Part shown: one piece after another, positions 60,129 to 64,000 of the stretch
Position numbering within the stretch: position 1 is the first letter of the stretch
How the letters are laid out: each line of letters begins with the position of its first letter
Assembly: GCF_900094885.1 (NCBI RefSeq)
Contig: NZ_FMBL01000001.1
Span: 877,174-941,173 of the forward strand
Source of the DNA: Bifidobacterium commune
Lineage (GTDB): Bacteria; Actinomycetota; Actinomycetes; Actinomycetales; Bifidobacteriaceae
Length of the DNA: 64,000 bases
Direction: 5' to 3'
Notes under the pieces: generated by a model
Databases searched by the model: none
What the model saw: only the letters and a program-made list of their open reading frames with translations
What the model was told of the DNA's origin: nothing
Program-made: the position numbers and the translations under genes

Positions 60129-61706
60129 ATGGACAATGGAAGTATGGAACCATTGGATCAGAGTCAACCATATGACAGCGAACCGCGCGAATTTCAGGGT
60201 GCACCGGCGTTGCCATACCCGAATGCGCAACAGACAGCGGGAACGACGACTGGCCCTGCCGACGGTCAAGAAGAACGACAAACTGGTGGCAACTGGATTT
60301 CTGTCGAACAGGGGTTTTACATGCGAAACGATTCTCCGACCGCTGTGAAACAACGGCTACCGCTGCTGAGACCCAAAAAAGGACGCATCTTCTGCGGGGT
60401 GTGCCGGGGACTGAGTCTTCACCTGGGCGTGGCGGTGAGTTGGGTTAGAGTCGCTTTTGCGCTTTCGGCATTCCTATCGGGCGCCGGCGTTCTGGCCTAC
60501 ATCTTCCTTTGGGTGTTTGTTCCTGCCGGCGACCCATTGACCGCAGAGCAAGAATACCACAGAATCCGGCAACAGAACGAAAGTGCGCCACTTTCACGCG
60601 GGAATGTTTCCGCTGTGGCTCAACCAGCAGAAAATAGCAATGACGGCAGAAACCGGGAATCGGCGGACAACGCATTTGGCAGCGCTCCCGAAAACCTCGC
60701 CCAAGCATTCAAACATGCGTCCAAACCTTCGCTTATTGCATTGATCGGCATTGGCCTGATTGCTGTGGCTGTGACCTTGGAGACCAGCCCGTTGCCCAGC
60801 GATCTCACCTTCGGCAGCTTCATGATGCTGTGCGGAATCAGCGTGGCATGGATCCGCTTTAACGCGGCCGATGGGCAGATGCGCTACCTGCTCTTCGGCT
60901 TGGCGCTGATCGCTGGAGGCTATGCCATTTGTTCCAACTCCGAGACGTTCAGAAACCACTTGCCGACTTCCTCAGCAATCGCCGGAATCGCGCTACTTGC
61001 GGCCGCAACGTTGGCCATCGTCCCACTGGCGAACAGATTCATCCATGAACTGGGCCGTGAACGTGCGGAAAAGGAACGCGAGGAGGAACGCGCCGATATG
61101 ACCGCACATCTCCATGACGGTGTGCTGCAGACGCTGGCGCTTATTCAACTGCACAGCAACGAGCCCAAAACCGTGTTCACGCTGGCACGTAAGCAGGAGC
61201 GCGAACTACGTCGATGGCTCTATCAGGAGCGCGTACCATCCGACCGGTCGGTGAGCAGCGGACTTAAGGAGATTGCGGCGCGCATCGAGGATGAATTTGG
61301 AGAGCCAATCAACGTGGTGACCGTGGGAGACACTCAGCCCAGCGCTCAGACCGATGCCTTGCTGAATGCCTGCGGGCAGGCCATTCTCAACGCCGCACAG
61401 CATGGCGCAGAGCCGATTTCGGTGTATTGCGAGGTCAGTGCGGCAAATGCCGAAGTGTTCGTGCGCGATCACGGCAACGGATTCAACCAAGACGAGGTGC
61501 CGCCCGACCGACTTGGCATTCGCCAATCCATCATCGGGCGTATCGAGCGCCGTGGCGGCAATGTCGGCATTGTTTCGCGGCCGGGTTGGGGCACGGAAGT
61601 CCATATGACCATGCCCATTCCCAAGGGGAACGGCAACGGACACAGCAATGTCGCCGATAGTGGCACAATGGCAAGCGAGACGAACACGGGAGGGGAGCAT
61701 CAATGA
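60129..61706 (+). CDS. PspC-domain sensor histidine kinase
   Basis: 525 residues from ATG 60129 (ATG 60144 also possible). A Gln/Pro-rich N-terminus, a PspC domain (about 80-140: GRIFCGVCRGLSLHLGV, WVRVAFALSAFL), three or four more membrane segments (about 195-290), then a short cytoplasmic kinase: H-box ADMTAHLHDGVLQTL (HisKA_3 type) and ATP-binding NACGQAILNAAQHG and DHGNGF. This is the actinobacterial envelope-stress kinase type (MacS-like). Overlaps the regulator gene by ATGA. Confidence 0.9.
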   Translation: MDNGSMEPLDQSQPYDSEPREFQGAPALPYPNAQQTAGTTTGPADGQEERQTGGNWISVEQGFYMRNDSPTAVKQRLPLLRPKKGRIFCGVCRGLSLHLGVAVSWVRVAFALSAFLSGAGVLAYIFLWVFVPAGDPLTAEQEYHRIRQQNESAPLSRGNVSAVAQPAENSNDGRNRESADNAFGSAPENLAQAFKHASKPSLIALIGIGLIAVAVTLETSPLPSDLTFGSFMMLCGISVAWIRFNAADGQMRYLLFGLALIAGGYAICSNSETFRNHLPTSSAIAGIALLAAATLAIVPLANRFIHELGRERAEKEREEERADMTAHLHDGVLQTLALIQLHSNEPKTVFTLARKQERELRRWLYQERVPSDRSVSSGLKEIAARIEDEFGEPINVVTVGDTQPSAQTDALLNACGQAILNAAQHGAEPISVYCEVSAANAEVFVRDHGNGFNQDEVPPDRLGIRQSIIGRIERRGGNVGIVSRPGWGTEVHMTMPIPKGNGNGHSNVADSGTMASETNTGGEHQ

Positions 61707-62674
61707 GCGAGAAAACAGGAACGCAGGCGCAGGCAACTGCTGGTTCAGCGGATGGCTCGGTAGGCAGCTCGGCAGGTGGTGCGGTAGGCGGTTCGGTAGC
61801 TGGTTCGGCAGGTAGCTCGATTAACAGTTCGACAGGAGGCCTGGCAGGCAGTTCGGCAGGTAATTCGGCAGGTAATTCGATGGGCAGCTCGACAGTAGAC
61901 TCGACAGGCAGTTCGACGAATGGCCCAACTGCTGGCACAGTTACCGACACAACCACCAATCCAGCCATCGGCACAGCTACCAGTTCAGTTACCGACACAG
62001 CTACCAGCAACACACCGAGAGGCGAGCGCCATGCCATTCGCATCGCCGTTGTTGACGACCATGAAATGTTCCGAGCTGGGGTGATTGCCACCTTGAGCCC
62101 GCATTTCGACATCGTCGGACAGGCGCCGGACGTGGAAGGTTCGGTGGCGATGATTGCCGATACCAAGCCGGATGTGGTGTTGCTTGATGTCCACGTTCCC
62201 GGAGGTGAAGGCGGTGGCGGCGCGGAAATCCTGCTTAAATCACGTCCCCTCTCCCCCGATTCCGCTTTTCTTGCGCTCTCCGTTTCCGACTCACCGAAAG
62301 ACGTGGGCGCGGTGATCCGTGCGGGCGCCCTCGGCTACGTCACCAAGACCATCAGCGGTAACGACTTGAGCTCCTCAATCATCCAGGTTCACGAGGGCTA
62401 TGCGGTGTTCTCACCGAAACTGGCCGGGTTCGTGCTCTCCACTTTCCAGGGCGCCGGTCCTGCCGAACAGGACGACGAGCTCGACAAACTCTCACATCGC
62501 GAGCAGGAAGTGATGCGTCTGATTGCCCGCGGGTACACATACAAGGAGATATCGGCGGAATTGTTCATCTCCGTCAAAACGGTGGAAACCCACGTCAGCG
62601 CGGTGCTCAGAAAGCTGCAGTTGTGCAACCGCGCCGAGCTGACGCGCTGGGCTGCCGACCGCCGGATTGTGTGA
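61703..62674 (+). CDS. LuxR-family response regulator with low-complexity N-terminal extension
   Basis: 323 residues, about 105 more than usual. Residues 1-105 are nearly all Gly, Ser, Ala, Thr and Val in short irregular repeats (GSSAGG, GSVAGSAGSS, TVTDTTT). The receiver domain begins IRIAVVDDHEMFRAG with the phospho-Asp in VVLLDVHVPG; the output is a LuxR helix-turn-helix LSHREQEVMRLIARGYTYKEIS, read with VKTVETHVSAVLRKL. It should regulate envelope genes in response to the preceding kinase. No better start was found downstream in frame, though ATG 61879 exists within the extension. Confidence 0.88.
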   Translation: MSEKTGTQAQATAGSADGSVGSSAGGAVGGSVAGSAGSSINSSTGGLAGSSAGNSAGNSMGSSTVDSTGSSTNGPTAGTVTDTTTNPAIGTATSSVTDTATSNTPRGERHAIRIAVVDDHEMFRAGVIATLSPHFDIVGQAPDVEGSVAMIADTKPDVVLLDVHVPGGEGGGGAEILLKSRPLSPDSAFLALSVSDSPKDVGAVIRAGALGYVTKTISGNDLSSSIIQVHEGYAVFSPKLAGFVLSTFQGAGPAEQDDELDKLSHREQEVMRLIARGYTYKEISAELFISVKTVETHVSAVLRKLQLCNRAELTRWAADRRIV

Positions 62675-62689
62675 GGAACGGACTCCACC

Positions 62690-62880
62690 TTCAAGCTCGT
62701 TTGATTGGTGAGGTCGGCTTTATCTCCAAACTCGCGCGAACCGTGATCCTCGCTTTATTTTCAAGCTCATGGGATATGTAAGATTCACCTTACCTTCAAG
62801 TCTATGCGAGCCGTGAGGCCCGCCTTCATCCCAAGCTCATACAAGTTGTGTGGTTCGGCTCCATTCCTAAGCTCGTGTAG
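62690..62880. repeat. Degenerate 35-bp tandem repeat array
   Basis: Units begin at 62690, 62725, 62760, 62795, 62830 and about 62866; five spacings are 35, 35, 35, 35 and 36. Each starts with a version of TTCAAGCTC and ends near GCTTTAT or GCTCCATT. A truncated unit appears to overlap the end of the regulator gene (from about 62665). No gene in it. Confidence 0.75.
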
Positions 62881-62919
62881 GCGGCATTCTGCAACTTCAA
62901 ATGCCGCAAGGCATGAACT

Positions 62920-63525
62920 TTAGATTAACTTGCTGTGCAATGCATCTGCATCAGTGAACATGATGGCTTGCAGCCCCAGGTTTTCAAGTGTTTTAACGAT
63001 TCGCTCATCGTTATAGATAAAGACCGTTGTATCCGGATCCACATCAAATCGCGAGATGGCACGACGAACCAAAACCGGATCAGGCAGCCGAAGCCCCTCA
63101 TCGGCTGAAATTACCGCGTCTTGGAACATCCGAAGTTCCGAAAAGCGCCTCTGTGCCAGTTTCCAATGTTTCGAAGTCGCATTCGCCAATTGCCACAAAC
63201 GAATCCCGGCCGAGTTGAGATCTCGCAGTACCTTACTCATCCCAGGCATCATGCCGACAAACCCGTCCACTTCATGCTCAAGGTACATTCTGAGCACCCA
63301 AGCGATGGCAGGCCCGTGATGCTTCTCGTACGAGGCAAGCACCCGTTCCTCATCCCAACCGCTTTCAAGCATCGCGAGATGAAAACCCATCCCCCACTCG
63401 TCGCTCGGATTGAGCATCATGTCGGCGATGCTCTGCGGATACTGCCCGACAATGGGCAACCGCCCGTCCCACTGAACAAGCAAGCCATCGAGCCCGAACA
63501 CCACATCAGTCACACCTGTATCCAT
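62920..63525 (-). CDS. HAD-superfamily protein with nucleophile lost
   Basis: 201 residues from ATG 63525 (AAGG ten bases upstream). The fold is that of HAD phosphatases of the epoxide hydrolase/haloacid type: first strand VVFGLDGLLVQWD, cap domain with WGMGFHLAMLESGWDEE, second motif LWQLANATS, Lys/Pro loop GLRLPDPVLVRRA, and final FIYNDERIV. The first catalytic Asp (FDLDG in relatives) is Gly here, and the final DD is ND. It may be a dead paralogue. Family identity is clear, activity doubtful. Confidence 0.85.
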   Translation of the reverse strand: MDTGVTDVVFGLDGLLVQWDGRLPIVGQYPQSIADMMLNPSDEWGMGFHLAMLESGWDEERVLASYEKHHGPAIAWVLRMYLEHEVDGFVGMMPGMSKVLRDLNSAGIRLWQLANATSKHWKLAQRRFSELRMFQDAVISADEGLRLPDPVLVRRAISRFDVDPDTTVFIYNDERIVKTLENLGLQAIMFTDADALHSKLI

Positions 63526-63766
63526 CACTCTCACGCCTTCTCATGCTTCGCCAGCCAAATCCGATACCACTCGCAAGTCTATAAGACCGTGCTCCAAAGC
63601 GCGACAAGCCTCATGACGCTATATCTGCCGACACACTATATTCATTAATCATTTCAGCGTGCATTCAATCTCAGCCACATTTCCCCGAAATTGGGCATAG
63701 AATCCATGAGGCATACACTACACGTAAGAATCTTTCGTCAAAATCACACTCAATTGATGCTACTGA
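63526..63766. other. Intergenic region before the CRISPR array
   Basis: 240 bases, AT-richer than the surroundings, with no gene, terminator or tRNA recognised. It should contain the promoter of the HAD-like gene. Confidence 0.35.
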
Positions 63767-64000
63767 ATTAAAATCCACGTTCATATGAAAGAGAGCGACA
63801 TCAGCAGAGTACCGTTTTGCTTTCATGGTGTCATTTCAATCGACGCTCCCGCGAAGGGAGCGACCGCTTGTGTCGCCCTTGACCCCTCTTGGGATGCGAT
63901 TTCAATCCACGCTCCCAAGAAGGGAGCGACGAACGTGAACGATTGCTTGATAAACTCATCAGGATTCCAATCCACGCTCCCGCGAAGGGAGCGACCCGCC
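63767..64000 (-). CRISPR. Trailer end of a type I-C-like CRISPR array, truncated by the window
   Basis: Three 32-base repeats at 63833-63864, 63899-63930 and 63964-63995, based on ATTTCAATCCACGCTCCC then GCGAAGGGAGCGAC; spacers are 34 and 33 bases. Read on the minus strand this is GTCGCTCCC...GGGAGCGTGGATTGAAAT, the typical I-C (Dvulg) repeat, so the array is transcribed leftward and the leader lies past 64000. Each visible repeat has one or two changes. A fourth, heavily worn repeat lies at 63767-63799, followed by a 33-base spacer. cas genes are not in this window. Confidence 0.9.

Noticed and set aside
63697..63733. A possible fifth CRISPR repeat further left
   Set aside because: Only AATCCA matches at the expected distance, which is within chance.

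Overview
The window reads as a chromosomal segment of a Bifidobacterium, or a close relative in the Bifidobacteriaceae. Support comes from moderate-to-high GC, actinobacterial family content (DUF3180, DUF2530, PspC-type sensor kinase, Bifidobacterium-style hpt-ftsH neighbourhood) and protein sequences close to those I know from bifidobacteria. It is unusual for the genus because it carries a respiratory set: type II NADH dehydrogenase, cytochrome bd oxidase, CydDC, a long-chain polyprenyl diphosphate synthase and MenA. That set is best known from the bee-gut lineage (B. asteroides and relatives), so a bee or bumblebee symbiont is my best guess. The host assignment is inference.

Layout. 1-11.1 kb: a truncated peptide-type substrate-binding lipoprotein, a SWIM/SNF2 helicase, a UvrA2-like ATPase, a DEAD-box RNA helicase with an RG-rich tail, and a TIM-barrel-like protein, all on the minus strand. 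11.4-14.4 kb: ettA and tesB on the plus strand. 24.6-14.6 kb: a long minus-strand run of closely spaced or overlapping genes, AI-2E transporter, glycosyltransferase, dacB, tilS, hpt, ftsH, a decayed FolB-FolK fusion, DUF3180 and a small ORF. 24.6-27.5 kb: a second glycosyltransferase, an MgtC-like protein and the polyprenyl diphosphate synthase. 35.3-27.6 kb: ndh-cydA-cydB-(hairpin)-cydD-cydC. 35.5-40.3 kb: tRNA-Glu, trmB, a doubly broken membrane-protein gene, tRNA-Asp, tRNA-Phe, a low-molecular-weight phosphatase, folA and thyA. 40.5-50.8 kb: OsmC, a universal stress protein, two peptidoglycan hydrolases (NlpC/P60 and CHAP), manA, a DUF2530 protein, phoU, gpmA, menA and lysS. 51-57.6 kb: tRNA-Pro, an MFS gene broken by one in-frame TGA, and a TPR-DUF4037 / DUF4125 / membrane-hydrolase cluster. 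57.8-62.7 kb: an envelope-sensing locus with a PspC membrane protein and a small repeat-bearing membrane protein divergent from a PspC histidine kinase and a LuxR-type regulator. 62.7-64 kb: a degenerate 35-bp tandem repeat, a HAD-like protein lacking its nucleophile, and the trailer end of a type I-C-like CRISPR array that runs off the window.

How the parts fit. NADH to quinone (Ndh), quinone made with the prenyl synthase and MenA, and quinol to oxygen (CydAB, matured by CydDC) form a short oxygen-consuming chain. Folate-using enzymes (DHFR, ThyA) are intact, but the local folate-synthesis gene is eroded and folE/folP are missing from the site next to ftsH where I would expect them. This suggests dependence on external folate. 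Several genes show recent decay (MFS nonsense, poly-C frameshift plus amber, dead HAD), consistent with a host-adapted, slowly reducing genome. I found no clear prophage, insertion sequence or wholly new multi-gene system. The most novel material is the folate-gene relic, the cryptic terminal CRISPR repeat, the 35-bp repeat array and the low-complexity extension on the response regulator.
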